DNA from: Paramecium tetraurelia
Lineage: Eukaryota > Ciliophora > Oligohymenophorea > Peniculida > Parameciidae
Length of the DNA: 64,000 nucleotides
Assembly: GCF_000165425.1 (NCBI RefSeq)
Contig: NW_001798955.1
Location: 806,001 to 870,000, forward strand
Direction: 5' to 3'
Below, piece by piece: positions 50,056 through 63,377 of the stretch. The notes under the pieces were generated by a model. It saw nothing but the letters and a program-made list of their open reading frames with translations. It did no database searches and was not told the origin of the DNA. A program made the position numbers and the translations under genes. The stretch's first letter is position 1. Every line of letters begins with the position of its first letter.

Positions 50056-50365
50056 TTTTAATATATATAAATAATAATCCTTAACACTATGAATTCAAAT
50101 ATTTTCTAAATTCAAAAGAATTTTATGTGTTAACTATGAAGATATCATTAAAAACAAGAATTGATTTTTACTTCGTTTAATTTTTAGATATCTTTTATAA
50201 ACTTAAAATTACAATCCTCTCAAAGCTCATTAAGTTCCGCTATTTATGTTGAGAGCAGAAGATTTTTTTTATAAAAACTACACAGAAGATATTATAATAA
50301 TTTGGTTTAACCATTTAAGATTTAAGAGTCATGTTGTAATCATATAATCTAATACAAATATCATA
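50056..50365. other. intergenic AT-rich spacer
   Basis: It lies between the WD40 gene start and the stop of the small acylated protein. Nothing coding or RNA-like was found. Confidence 0.4.
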
Positions 50366-50866
50366 TCAAACAGAAGTATTCTTTGTTACTGTATATGTAT
50401 TCAGAATAGGCATTTTCTTAATATTTTCACTTATTTACTGAAAACTGTGACTTAGAATTGGAAAAGAGTTCTCAAAGTCTTCATTTTCAAACAAAATGTC
50501 TATAACCTTTAGAAAAACTTAAAATTAAGGTCCTATCTTGCTTAAAAAGTTCAAATCATCATATAACCATTCTTCGTCTTCCTTAGTTAGAGCTCTTGAA
50601 ATGTTCTTCTCTTTCATCATTTTTTTGAGACTGTGTTAGATGAGAATTGTAATATTGGATCTGGTTACGAACAATAGGTTGATATGATCCCTTGTTTTTT
50701 TTTCCAAATTATCTGTGTTCCCTACTAGATCTAGGAGAACATTGAGGTTGTGATATTAATCAAGTAAAAGTTTAACATTTGAAGTTCTTTAGTCCACTTT
50801 AGATTTTTGAATGATAGGAATATCATTATTATTTGTTCTTTATCTTGAAGAAGTGCATGCACCCAT
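50366..50866 (-). CDS. small dually acylated (MGxC) helical protein
   Basis: A 166-residue single-exon protein starting MGACTSSRQRTNNN. Gly2 followed by Cys4 and Ser residues fits the rule for N-myristoylation plus palmitoylation, as in proteins sent to ciliary or plasma membranes. The rest is helical: DQYHNLNVLLDLVGNT, TRSNITILIQHSLKKMM, RALTKEDEEWLYDDLNFLS and FQVFLKVIDILFENED. No family is recognised. Another overlapping frame (51000-50640) also stays open but is less regular and ends in mid-sequence, so I prefer this one. Ciliary or cortical membrane targeting is inference from the N-terminus. Confidence 0.65.
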
Positions 50867-51171
50867 AAGTACGTTCCAAAGTGAGGAAGATTAAATAGTT
50901 AATTTAAAATACACATTATTTGCAATTTACTTTCAAGATTTATATTGTGAAATTCTTTTTCTATAAATTTTAGAATCCATTTCAACATTTTAATTGAAAA
51001 TTTAAATCCATGTGAAGCTATTGAATAGCAGACATTCTTTAAAAAAAATTTACAAAACTATATTTAATTTTAAAGGGAATATTTAGGATTTCATTTATGC
51101 AAAACTAATGCTAAAACAGTTTAATATTCATGAATGCACAAGTGATAAGTTAGAAAATGTAAAATTTTAAA
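50867..51171. other. AT-rich region upstream of the acylated-protein gene
   Basis: An overlapping minus-strand open frame (starts near 51000 with MLKWILKFIEKEF) is present but probably not coding. No other feature is visible. Confidence 0.35.
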
Positions 51172-52130
51172 TCAGTAATATACTGTTATATATTAATTAT
51201 TTTCTTTAGCATTATTATTCCTCTACCTGTAATCTCCCTTCTTTCCATCTTTTCTTATTTTATATAGACCATTTTTCTATTCTATTTCATATAAAATCTC
51301 TAAAATATCTTTCCATCTATTAAGTATTTACAAGGTCAAATATTATTAATATAACAATGTCTTTATAATATTGATTTTCTGATGATGGCAAACTTATCTC
51401 TTCTTTTCATTTAAAATTTAATTTCTTTATATTTTTATCATTTTTAGAATATAATTTTCTTATCTATGATATACATCCTCTTGATTCACATCAAATTTGT
51501 CATTCAATTTTCAGTTACAAGATTCTTTTTCTTATTTTACTAATAAAAAAATACATTTATAAATTAATTCTGATTTTTAGAGTTCACTATATCAAAGAGA
51601 ATTGTAATTTTACATTCGTCTTTAATTAATTCTTTTATTTAATCTCCATATGTCTTTAGATTATTCCATTCTACCAATCGAAAGCCTCAATTTTAGTTAA
51701 TATTTTGTATCTTCCAGCCATTAAATTCAATATCCTGAAAGAACCTCTATTAAATTATTTACTAGAAAATAATAGGCAAATTTTTTGTTTTAAATTAGCT
51801 TTCCAGCAAGATTGATTATAAATCATTAAGTTAGTTCCTATATCAAACTTAATTGGTAATCAGGAAGCCTAAATGGCCGATATTTTCCAAAAAGTTCTCT
51901 AAAGATTAAGGTAAATTTTTGAAGTCCCTTAAGTTTAATTCTTATTAAAAATTAAACAGTTCTATTCAAATAAAATTGTTGTTTTTAATGTGAACTTATG
52001 TTCTTTGTACCACTTACAACTCCTTCTTATAAAAATCGAAACTTATTTCTATAAAGAACGTCTCAATAGTAGGTCTTGTAGTGCATTTTAAATTGGTAGA
52101 TTAGGCCATCCATAGAAGCAATTACTATAA
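51172..52130 (-). pseudogene. broken or unresolved coding region
   Basis: The minus strand carries a chain of coding-like fragments in different frames: KWYKEHKFTLKTTILFEQNC, then FGKYRPFRLPDYQLSL, EAFDWQNGIIQ, KELIKDECKITILFDIV, and a clean last stretch of about 110 residues (KLNDKFDVNQEDVYHR to KENNQYITVYY) ending in TGA at 51172. Composition is coding-like, but I could not connect the fragments with normal short introns. The region also lacks a clear start. It may be a decayed gene, or an intact gene with several introns that I failed to place. No product can be assigned. Confidence 0.35.
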
Positions 52131-52152
52131 AAATGATATTTTTATTATTAAT

Positions 52153-55100
52153 TCATAATTATTTGTCTCCATGTTTTCCAAATCTATTAAAATCTATTGG
52201 TGTATGACAAAGGGAACAAAATTTTAATGCAAGATTTTAGACTTCCTGATCGATCATCTTATGTTTGCAGGCTTTGCAAGTGTAAAACTTCTATCCATAT
52301 ATGGATTTTCCGGAAGCCACACAGACTCCAAAAATGGTTCCACATTCTTTACAGAATAATTAACTATAAAATAATAATGATTGTTGTTACTATTCAGTTA
52401 TTTTTTTATTACCACAAGAAGGTTTTGGACATTGGATAGCATCACACACAGCATCCTCAGGTGCATGTCTAAGATATAATATTAATTTTTACTTTACAAA
52501 TATTTGAGCAGCAACTGATTAATATCTCTCCCTTTCCTCCTCTGTAATATTGTCTAGATTCTCCAATTTCACAAAGGCTCTTGCACATTCTTTATAAGAT
52601 TTGTTATAGTAAGCAGCAAGAGCAAGCAACGAATATATCCTTTTAGGATCCATGTCTAATTCAAATTCACATAATCTAATGGCTGATTTTCTATGCATAA
52701 TAATAATGGATATATTACAATGCATATTTGTAATTTCCAGAATAGAGGAATTTCTGTGTCAAAATATAGAAATGCCAAGCCTCTGCTTATCTCCAAGGAT
52801 TATTGAGTACTTTGTCAGCAGAATGATTTAAATCATTTGTAACTAATTAATCTAAAGTATGAGCAATAGTATTATTCTAAGCTGTCATGGTGACATCATA
52901 CAACTTCTTTTTGTACAGATCAACTTCTAAAGCAGCCATAACAAATAGTTTCTTCACAACAAGGGGACTTTAATCGCTTTTAATAAGATCTTCACCAATT
53001 TATGATAACAAGCGAGCTGCATCTGAATTATGATTGGCCTTTCTATATAATTCTGCAGCCTCTAATTTCATTCTTTATTCTAACAATTAAGCAGCATATT
53101 ATTGTAGCAATCCTTCAATTTATACAAAATTGTGTCTTTCAGCTAATTCAACGGCGAAATTCCAAGCATTCAGGAGAACTGCGCAATCAATAGCTTTTTT
53201 AATGTCTCCTGCTTTTTCAAAACATTTGATTGCACTCTTTGCCATTCCTAATAATTGGAATCTTTCACCCAAATCACATAATAATGCATTTCCTTCTTAT
53301 AAAGAATTAGCTAACTCTTCAAGTGTTTAATAATCTTCAATCATGAATGAGGTCTCTATTAATCTTTCAACATTATTAGATAATTTGAATTGTTATTATG
53401 CTTTTTCCCACTCTCCTTGATCACAATAGAAGTTTCCCAATTTATTTTGAGTTTGAACTATAACTTCATCTGCACCTACAAGATCCTTAGATAAAAATAG
53501 CACTCTTGAATAATCACCAGTTTTCATCCTCATTTAAACAGCCAGATCTTTTCTTTCAATTTCTCTTAGTATTTTCTCAGCTTCATCAAATCGTTTCAGA
53601 AACACATAAACCTCTGCCTTTTATTTTTCTTTTTCATCATAATCTAAGATCCTCTTTATGAATTGCAATCCAGCATAATCTTCTAATTTCAAGTAACACT
53701 TTTCTGCAACTGAGAAATCTAATTCTTCCAGAGCCTTTTAAGCCAAAAGTTACCATAAAGTATTAGACTATTTACATTAAATCATAAAATTACTGGTTAT
53801 TTTTCAATGATACCAAACATTTCCTTTGGAGGTGTTTTCTCAATAGATTCCTTGATTTCCTTAAATAATCTACTTTCATATTAGACAAGTAATTCATCTG
53901 CTCTTAATTAGCCATCAGGACTCATCATGATATCATCTAATAATGCTCCTTTAACAGTAAGTTCTGAGAATCTAATAATAATTCTAAGATTTACGAGCAT
54001 AAGAAGGCATCACAAGGAAGAGGATCATCAGCAGTTATGTCCCTTACTAAATGGATTCTACCCTTTTCCATGACGGCAAATTAAAGAGGGTCATTATCAG
54101 ACCAAACAACCTGCCAACATTCCTTCTTATCGAAATCTAATAATTTTCCACCTCCAACAGAAATGTCTAATAACTATAAAGTTCCCATCACATCAATTAT
54201 AGATAATCGAGTAGAATTACAATTAATATTAATGATATTTGCCCTATTTTCAAGGAAATATTTAGGTTCAACACTGACATAAGGTAATGTGAATTTTAAT
54301 ATATTACCATTGATTCTGCCAATAAACAAATAATTTTCATTTGCTTATATGGCACAAATAGTTTCCTCAGTTTGTTTTTCCAAATTAAATGTATCTTTAT
54401 CATAGATTACTTAACTATCTGGGTTTTCATCAATAAACCATGCCATTTCTTTACCAATTTTTCTGATTCCTGTATTCTAATTGGATTCGAACGTAGTTAA
54501 TCTTTAGACTTAGTTTCTGTATTACCATAAGTATACATAATCACTATTAGCAATAATGATATGAGTTTTAGTCATACAATTAAATTTGGGTTCAATGGAT
54601 ATGAATTTAGTATCTAAGGGACTGCCAATAGAATTGCAGAGTTCCACCTTCCATGTGTCTTATTCAACAAGACTTATCAAGACACAACAATCATTTGATC
54701 CTTTGATATCAAGTAAGCCTTTCATATACCTGATGGATTTTTATTCTCTTTTCGTATCCCAAAAGATGATAGTAAATTCCATTCTATCTTGCCTTTGATA
54801 GGCGAAGATGAGAGTTTCTGATTATGCAAGATAACTCCACTTGTAATCTAATTTGAGATTGGCAACATAAACAGTTTGACCAACTCCCATGACCAATCTC
54901 AAACCATCACCTTCAAAACTAAGACTATTGACTTTGTCGGTGTTTGCAACTCTTAGTGTCTTTAGATGATCACCCATATTTGAATAGAATTACACAACTG
55001 CCCTTTGTTCATCCTTATCTTTGGCACTACCAGCCACTGCAAACATAGAACCATTGGGACTCCATCTGACTGATGATATGGCCATTACCGTGTCTATTAA

Positions 55101-55947
55101 AATAGGAGACTCATCCTTATCATTTTTCATTAACTAAACTCTACCACATGTGTAGCCAATTAGCAAACCTGGAGGAGTTTCATCAGTGTACATTTTGCCA
55201 TATTCATACCATTGGACAGCTGCTATTTATTGATTGGGAGTGAAGTAATTTTTGGGATCAACTAATCCCATTAAACAACTCATTTTCAATGAATTTAGCT
55301 GATTACCATTCTAATCATGTATGATGACTTGTCCATCGGCAGTTCCCAAAATCATCAACTTTGAATCTGGTGACCATTCGATCAATCCCAACCTGTATTG
55401 ATAGTCTTTGCCCCAGAGTCTATTACCTTCAACTGATCCTATGATGACAGCTCCATCCTCATAGATGATTCCAATTTTGAATCCATCAGGTGACCATTTC
55501 ATATCGGTTACATTTGATTTCTGTCTATTATTCACCATCTCCTCGACCCATTCATTCTATTTATGTTATACATTTATTATTTACTCCCAAATTTATCCAC
55601 ACAATAATCTACCCTTGATCATCACTAGTAGTCAATTTCTGATATCTCTCATTCCAAATAATTATATTCACCTTACCCATATGTTATTCCAAGGCTGCTT
55701 CATATGGTAATTTGGCTTGCTTAAAATATGTATAGTGATTCTTACTTGTCCTTGAATACCTGCCTTTTAATCATCCAACTTTATTATTTTCAATAACCCT
55801 TTCTTTTATCCTTATGGCGCATGTCTAATTTATCAACTTTATATACTCTCCTCCGATTGCTATCCAACCTTCCTCCTAATTCCACGCTATGCTGTGCACT
55901 TTGCCCTGATTGAGCATTCCTATCTTCTTGACTAAAAATGAAAACAT
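52153..55947 (-). CDS. IFT121: IFT121/WDR35, intraflagellar transport complex A subunit
   Basis: IFT-A subunit for retrograde transport and membrane-protein entry in cilia. About 1240 residues. The N-terminus MFSFLVKKIGMLNQGKVHSI and the block IIYEDGAVIIGSVEGNRLWG align with human WDR35 (MFFYLSKKI..., [20 protein letters not shown]), which separates it from IFT122. Two WD40 propellers (55950-53950) are followed by TPR-like helical repeats (53800-52520). The C-terminal zinc-binding module reads CPKPSCG, CKECGTIFGVCVASGKSIYG, CKACKHKMID and CSLCHTPIDFN. Verified introns include 22 nt in the first WD repeat (near 55845) and about 29 nt before the zinc module (near 52485). It is divergent from the gene at 55994 by 46 nt. 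Confidence 0.93.
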
Positions 55948-55993
55948 CTCTAAGTAATTTGATATTTAAATTAATAAATATATATATTCACAA

Positions 55994-57595
55994 ATGCAAT
56001 ATGAACAAAAACCACTCAATGTTAAACTCGCATAATAAATTGACCTATTATCAACTGATTTAGATCACATCCTCTCTCTGACCAAAATCAGAGGCAAGGA
56101 TATCCCCTATTCTCGGATTTGCCAATATTGCAAATTTAATCATGACTATGACACCCACCATAACCTAGTAATGAAACAATACTCAGAAGCATAATTTATA
56201 TCAGATTTGATAGCAGAGCATGACACCCTTTTTTAAATCTGCAATTGGGCGCATTAAAGTCTTAATAATTAAAATCTGAAAGAGTAAGATTTAGCCTGGT
56301 TTCACATACTTTAAAATTAATTTCACCTGGTTCAAAATTTTTTGAAGGATGAAGAAAAATGCATCCTAAATTCCTTAAAACCTTATGGAGTTGGACAATA
56401 TTTATTCGATTTCATGCAGTTATCAACATATCAAAATGAAAATTGGGTCTTGGCCTTGGAAACTCTCCATCAAGCGACGACGAGTCGAGTTTCAAATACG
56501 AACAACAAATTATATAAATGGGCAACTTGTCAAAGTATACCTTGGTGTACAGATATCTCTAAATTTGATGAAAATCTGTGGCTCAATATTAGAGCTGAAT
56601 TGTTTTGTAAGGTGATGACTAGACATTCAGAAATCTATCCTAAAATGATGAAATGCATCAATTTTGGAATCAATAAGCCATATTTGTGGACACCAAAATA
56701 CTATGAATTAAATTATGAAGACATGGGTCTAGGTATTGAAACAATAGGTAAAAGGTTTATTATTGAAATCATTAAGTATTTAACATAAAAATCTAATGCT
56801 TTTCAACTAGTTGAATTGATCGAAGATGCTATTACTGCTTTGTCAAATATTTCTCAGAATCAATAATTTGTCAATCTTAGAGCTAATTGTTTTTATAAAA
56901 TAGCTATAATGATTAGTGACTTGTTGGATATCGATGAATAAGATGAGTGCTAATTCTCGTAATTGATTAAAAGGATTATTGAATTTATAGAAGCAGAGAA
57001 CCTTGACTTTGTAGTAAAATAAAAAATTCTGATCCATTTATTAAGTTTCTTAACAAGACTATCTATGTATAATTAATTCATTTGCCAAATGTGCTAAAAC
57101 ATCATTAATTATTTAGGAGATTCACTGGGCTCTATTTTACAATTATTTATTGATTATAAGTTCGATAAAGCTTTAATCACTAAAATTGTATTCAATTAAT
57201 TTACAAAATTAAGTCCAATACAATAAAATGAAATAATATCTTCATCATTTTCTAAATACTTTGATTACGACCAAAAAAAGTCCTATATACTTGAATTGGT
57301 TCCTTACATTATTAAGAACATTGAACTGTTCAAAAACACATCTGTAGAATTATTCTAAGAATATCCTGAGATAGGTGATTTCCATGACCTATATTTACAT
57401 GTCTATATCACTCAGGATTATGGAAGAATGAAAACCATGATTTAAGAACAATAAATTCCGTTTTAATGGTTTTCAAAATATATTACATTCATACTTGAGA
57501 ACCCTCATTTAGAATAAAAAGAAATGTAAGCCATAATACCATATATTTAGATGCGAGGTCATGAATGCCATAGATATTAACAGTGTACTATTTGA
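55994..57595 (+). CDS. unknown helical protein with N-terminal CxxC/His cluster
   Basis: A 533-residue, intron-free protein. The N-terminal part has ICQYCKFNHDYDTHH (about residues 43-57), a possible metal site. The remainder is a regular succession of amphipathic helices (for example NWVLALETLHQATTS, LFCKVMTRHSEIYPKMM, KILIHLLSFLTRLSMYNQ, LITKIVFNQFTKLSPIQ) suggestive of a HEAT/ARM-type solenoid. It ends HECHRYQQCTI before TGA. I do not recognise a family. Its start is 46 nt from the divergent IFT121 start, so the two genes share a tiny promoter; a ciliary role would be guilt by association only. Confidence 0.75.
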
Positions 57596-57769
57596 CAGTC
57601 TAGAGAATAAAGTATATCTTTTAGCATTAATTGCCAAGAAATTAACATTATTTAAAACATTTATTAATTATTTGCTCAAGTGATGTGTGTATTAAATATT
57701 AATTATATTACATATTAATTGAGTGGCACATTTCTTAATTTAATATATTTAAATCAATATATATTTAAA

Positions 57770-60700
57770 ATGTCGCAGGAAGAACCTCTTCTATAAAATA
57801 GAAATTCTCGGCCTCCAGGATTGATATCGCGAAGTTTATTTCTTTATGTTTTCCCTTTACTACGATTGGCTAATAAAACTCCTTTGGAATTCGAAATGAT
57901 AAAGGACCTAGAGATAGATGATTAAGGAGAATCTTTATTTAAAAGAATGAATTAAACATTTTAAGTTTACAAACATGATAGATTTGCACTTTACAAATCT
58001 CTATTTATAACTTTTAAAAGTATTTTCTTAATAGTAAATATAGAACAATTTGTTATAGTGTATATCATAATCTTAATTTGGAACATTTCTTTAATGTATG
58101 GTCCTATAATGATTCGGTAAACTCTATCTTATATCGACTATTCCGAACATACAATAGGCAAAGGATTCCAATGGTTGGGAATAATTATAGTTGTAAGAGT
58201 TTTTAATGCAATTTCGTATTAAAATAGTTTCTATATGTTGGTAATTACTTGCATAAAAATATTAGAGAAAACTAGGTTATGATTAGCATACAGCAGTTAG
58301 TGTATCTATAATGAAGAAAACTCTGAATGTGTCTTTTTAAAGCAACAAGTAATACAAAACAGGTGAAATAATGAATATAATGCAGGTTGACTTATAAAGA
58401 ATACTGTAACTAAATATGGCAATAGCTTCAGTGTTGTTTTTGCCATTTTAAATTGGGATATCCTTTTATTTGCTATTTGATTTTATTGGTGTTTCATGTC
58501 TGGCCGGTTTGGGTATCATGATTTTGGGATTGCTCACTAATTTTTTACTAGGAAGATGGGGTTGGAGAATTTAGAAACAAGTAATGGTTGCAAAGGATAA
58601 TAGAACAAAACAAGCACATGAAATATTTTCTTAAATTAAATTCATTAAAGCAAATGCTTTCGAAGAATATTTTAAAAATAAGTTATTGTCATTTAGAGAG
58701 AAGGAGATCTCCTTAATTCATAAAAAGAACATGGTGAGTGGCTTTTTCATATTGGCATTTTTAATGACACCATAATTAACTTTGAACATCACTTTAGCTG
58801 TATACGTATGGCTCTAACATAATCTTACGCCTGCAGAAACGTTTTCCATTATCAGTTTGTTTAGCATCTTACAACAGTCAGCAAGTGCATTGCCTAGCTT
58901 CATTAATTAAATCATAGAAGCAAATATCAGTATAAAGAGAATATAGAATTTTTTATTGACTGATGAACTTATGAATGATTGTATATACAATGTAAATGAC
59001 ATTCTTGGAAATTCAATAGAAATTGAAGGAACCTTTTACTGGGACAAGGTCAAAAATAATTAATTTCCGAATAAATCTACTGACGTTGTCCCTGTGAATC
59101 AAGAGATAGAACCGATATTAAAAAATATCAAATTAAAAATTGACATTGGTGAATTTGTTACAGTCATTGGAGAGTAATCAATTAATAGATATTATTTAGT
59201 GTTGCAAGTGGCAAAAGTTCATTAATAAGTGCTATTTTAGGGGAAATGGTTTACAATTTTTCTAGATTGCCTCCAGTAATTAAAATAAATGGAAGGATAG
59301 CATATGTAAGTTAGAAGAGTTGGATATAAAATGCAACTTTGAAGGATAATATTTTATTTGGTCTGCCTTATGATGAAAAGAGATATAGAGATGCAATTAC
59401 ATATTCTTGTTTGGAATAAGATATCAAGATTCTAGACAAAGGGGAAGCTACTATGATCGGAGAAAAAGGAGTAAATCTGAGTGGAGGATAAAAGGCTAGG
59501 ATAAGTTTAGCCAGAGCATTGTATAGTGATTGTGATATCTATTTATTGGATGATCTAATAAGTGCAGTGGATATGCATGTGGGTAAATTTATTATTGAAA
59601 AATGTCTATGCGAACATCTTAATGGAAAAACCATAGTACTTATTACTCATGCTCTTTATTCCTGTTAGTATGCAGATAGAATCATTTTAATGGACAACGG
59701 TACAGTAATTAAAGAAGGCACTCTTGATGATGTTAAAGAGTGTGAGAAATTTGATTAAATTTATTAGAAATATTTCAAAGAATAGAAAAAAGATGAGAAA
59801 GAAGACGAGGATGATGATATGGAAGTGCTTAAATTGTAAAAAAAAAAATCATCTACACAAAAGATTAATATTACCAATAAGGATTAGGTTGATGATTTAA
59901 TGATATTAGAAGATAGAAAGGTTGGTAGTGTTTAGCTAGATGTATACAAAGAATATTTTAAAATGAGTGGAGGATGGCTATTCTTTACTTTTAATCTCAT
60001 TATTGTTATCATTCAAGTTTTTGCCAGATTTGGATCATAAATATGGTTGGCCTAATGGTCTGGATAAGATGATCTAACTTATGATGATAACTTACATAAT
60101 CTAATGATTTTTTCATTCTTTTCTTTAAGTTTTGGTTTTTTCGCCTTGATTCGTATTCTAACACTCTCTAGAGAAAGTGTCAATACTGCAAACAAAATAC
60201 ACACAAGAATGATTGAGTAATACTAATAATATTATCTATTAGATCATTACTTTATGCACCACTCTGTTAATTTTTTGAAAGGATCCCATTAGGTGTATTG
60301 ATGAATCGATTAACTAAAGATTAATCAGTTCTAGACACAGAAATTCTATGGACTATATCCATTCTATATATCAGCTGCTTAAACTTTTTAGGTAATTTAT
60401 TTGAAAATATTCTCTAGCAAGCACTCTAATCAATGTATTTAGTAGTTCTTATTACATTGTTTTGCCAGTATTGATATTTTTATATGCAGTATGGAAAGTC
60501 TAAAGATTCTATATGGCTGCAAATAGGGAACTGTATAGATTGGAATCAATAAGCAAAAGTCCCATTCTTAGTTTCTTCTCGGAAACAGTGAATGGGTTAA
60601 ATATCATAAGGGCTTTCACAAAGCAAGAGCAGTTTTTAGATAGACACACTAAAAACATTGATTTGAACAGGAAAATACAAATAGCTTAATTATAGACAAC

Positions 60701-61738
60701 TACATGGTTTTCAATGAATTTAACATTTACAAGTTTCATTGTAAATATCTCTGCTATAGCTTTTGTGTTGTTTTTTGGAAGTGAAAATCCTGCCTTGGCT
60801 GGTTTACTTATGACAGTTGCAACTGTAATTGACAATAGCTTGTAATCAGCTATAAATTCAATCACTTAAGCAGAAACACAATTCATATCCTTTGAAAGAT
60901 GTTTGGCCTTTGCTAAGGTTGAACATGAAAATGGGTATAAAGAATCCAAGCCTTATATCTTGAATTGGCCTTAATTTGGAGATATTAAAATAGATTAACT
61001 AGTTGTCAAATATAGAGAAAATCTATCGCCAGCCTTAAGAGGTTTAAGTGTTATGATAAAACGATAAGAGAAGATTGGAGTTGTAGGTAGAACTGGAGCT
61101 GGAAAATCTACTGTTACTTTATCTTTGTTAAGAGTTCTTGAGGCTTCAGGGGGTTCAATTATAATTGATGGAGTAGACATATCAACTTTAAATTTGAAAT
61201 AACTCCGGGAATCAATTACGATGATATTATAAGATTCCACTCTTTTTGAAGGAAGCTTAAGAGAGAATCTTGACCCACTCCATCAGCATTCAGATTAAGA
61301 ACTTAACGATGTAGCCTTATAATGTTGTTTGGGAGACTTACTATTGTAAAAGAAAGGTTTGGATACTGAAATATCAGAAAATGGGGATAACTTGAGTGCT
61401 GGAGAGAAACAACTCATATCCATAGCCAGGGCAGTTCTAAAATAATCTTAAATAATTTTGATTGATGAGGCAACTGCCAACATTGATATCGATACGGAAT
61501 CAAAAATATAACAGACTATTTAAACTGCCTTTAAAAAATGCACAGTGATAACAATTGCTCATAGAATTAATACTATAATGCATTGTGATAAGTACTATTT
61601 TAGTTTAATATCAATAGAATATTAGTTATTGACTAAGGCGAGGCCAAAGAGTTCGATGAGCCCTAAAAACTATTAGAAGACAAATCTTCCATTTTTTATA
61701 GCTTGTATTTACAAGGAAAAAAAAGTAATAAAATTTGA
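57770..61738 (+). CDS. full-length ABCC (MRP-type) ABC transporter
   Basis: Exporter of conjugated or organic anions, plasma membrane or vacuole. 1279 residues, two TMD-NBD halves without the extra TMD0. The first half starts [21 protein letters not shown], then six membrane helices. NBD1: Walker A GDVASGKSS (restored by a 26-nt intron near 59178), [15 protein letters not shown], Walker B IYLLDD. TMD2 contains [16 protein letters not shown] and MNRLTKDQSVLD, restored by a 26-nt intron near 60230; another 26-nt intron near 60400 follows. NBD2: [42 protein letters not shown], then [16 protein letters not shown] after a last 26-nt intron near 61600. With a 25-nt intron near 58240 the length divides exactly by three. 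NBD1 has Asp in place of the catalytic Glu, as in many ABCC proteins. Confidence 0.95.
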
Positions 61739-62005
61739 TAAATATTGTAATTATTATAATTTAATTTGTAATTCTGATTTAAAAATATATATAGAATAAA
61801 ATTATGAGAGTCAATATTAATACGATTTAAAGGTTCTAATAGAAGATTAAAGGAAGGAAGAAAAGAAGGAGAATAGAATAGAATAAATTTGATTATCAAT
61901 GTTATATTAAAATATTTCGATATCTAAATCTATTATGTTGAAATAATCAGAGTCTTAGATAATAATCATTTTATTTATTTCAGTTTGACATTGATGTGAA
62001 ATATA

Positions 62006-63364
62006 TCATTTATTTATGAATTGTTTGTTTTAAAAAGCTTTTTTTTGATTCTAGTTTATATTTAAAGTTTTCTTAGTTCCCTTCTATTTTGATTTTTCAT
62101 CGCTCTTTTCATCACCTTTACCACTATCTAAACAAATCTATTTAAATATATCAGGCATTATCACAGTTGAATTGGATTTACTTCTTGAAACTCTTTAGTT
62201 TTATTATTGATTTATAAGCATTTTCCTTTGTCTTATCTAAGCGTCGATATTTTATTGACTGATTTAAGCATATTGATTTTAATCAATTAAGTGTTGATAG
62301 ACTGAATTAAATTAATAATTGAGTCCCTTATTCTTTTATGATGTAAAACTATGGCTATCTGAGTTTGTTGGAGATAAGCATAAACTATTTGGATTTGGAA
62401 ATGTGGAAACATGAGTTAAAACAGGCGATTGTTAAGGAGGAGCTACTTATGAAAATAATGCTTAGTATGACATATAGGGATCTACTCTAAAGATGTCCAT
62501 CGACATTTCAAATTGATTTTTCTAAGAGAAATTTTAATAGGCAGATTCTTTATCTTTTTCAAAACTTCTCTTTCTTTTAGGATACATTGTATTATCTAGA
62601 AGATCAAAGGCCTTTGTTATTAGATTATTTTCTGCTTATTAATATATTAGCAATTTATTATATTGGTATTAATAGTTAATGGGCTTAACTTCCATTTGAT
62701 CTTTTTCTTGCTTTTATGTTTAAAATATTAGTTCTAAATTGGTCATAAACACTCTATTTTTTATAGGTTCATCCTTATCTTAATTTTATATTGCAAGATT
62801 AATAAGGTTTGTAATAATTTAACTAAATTAGCTTTACAGACTGCTAATGATGCAATATAATTTTATAAGCAACTAAGTTTACAGTTCCTAACTTCTCAGA
62901 AACTATGCTAATAATTCATCTAAATTTGGTGTATGAAATGAAGTTGCCAATTTTTCTACGATTCCAAAATTTGGATTCAATATTAATTGCTTATTGCCAT
63001 TACTTAGAATTTTAACTTCCAAGTGTTCTAGATATTGAAGCTTTTCTATAAATAATTATTTTTCACAATTATTTTCAAGAATATCCTCAAATGCAGAAAC
63101 ATTACAATCAAATTTTATCACACTTCCTATTCTGATGATAAGCTTTATAAACTGATTGCTATGATTAGTACATATAAATTACGTTTATAAGCTAAGGATT
63201 AATTACAATTAATTCAGGCATGTTAATAATTAAGAAACACTTGAGTTTTCAATGAGGATGCTTTCTTCCTTTAACTTTTGTACTAGCTATTCTATTTTTT
63301 ATTTTTTAATTGGTGATTATAATTTTGTTTAGAATTGCTAGTTTATTTGTAATAAATTTAACAT
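62006..63364 (-). CDS. Gln/Asn-rich protein of unknown function
   Basis: A 452-residue intron-free frame in ciliate code starting MLNLLQINQQFQTKLQSPIK. The N-terminal 240 residues are helical (LVQKLKEESILIENSS, FEDILENNCEKQLFIEKLQ, LLIKLYCIISSLQSQF). The C-terminal half is low-complexity Gln/Ser/Asn-rich with a nuclear-signal-like MYPKRKRSFEKDK and a Lys-rich end. The N-terminal helical plus disordered tail layout would fit a transcription-related factor such as a Mediator subunit, but this is only an impression. The start is 13 nt after the stop of the mL43 gene upstream on the same strand. Confidence 0.65.
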
Positions 63365-63377
63365 TTTAATATTATTA

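Noticed and set aside
52153-55947. Initial assignment to IFT122
   Set aside because: The N-terminal block and the EDGAVIIGSVEGNR motif match WDR35/IFT121 instead; both share the C-terminal zinc module.
61804-61941. 45-codon basic open frame after the ABCC gene
   Set aside because: Low-complexity Lys/Arg-rich, no conserved pattern, and such frames are expected by chance when only TGA stops translation.
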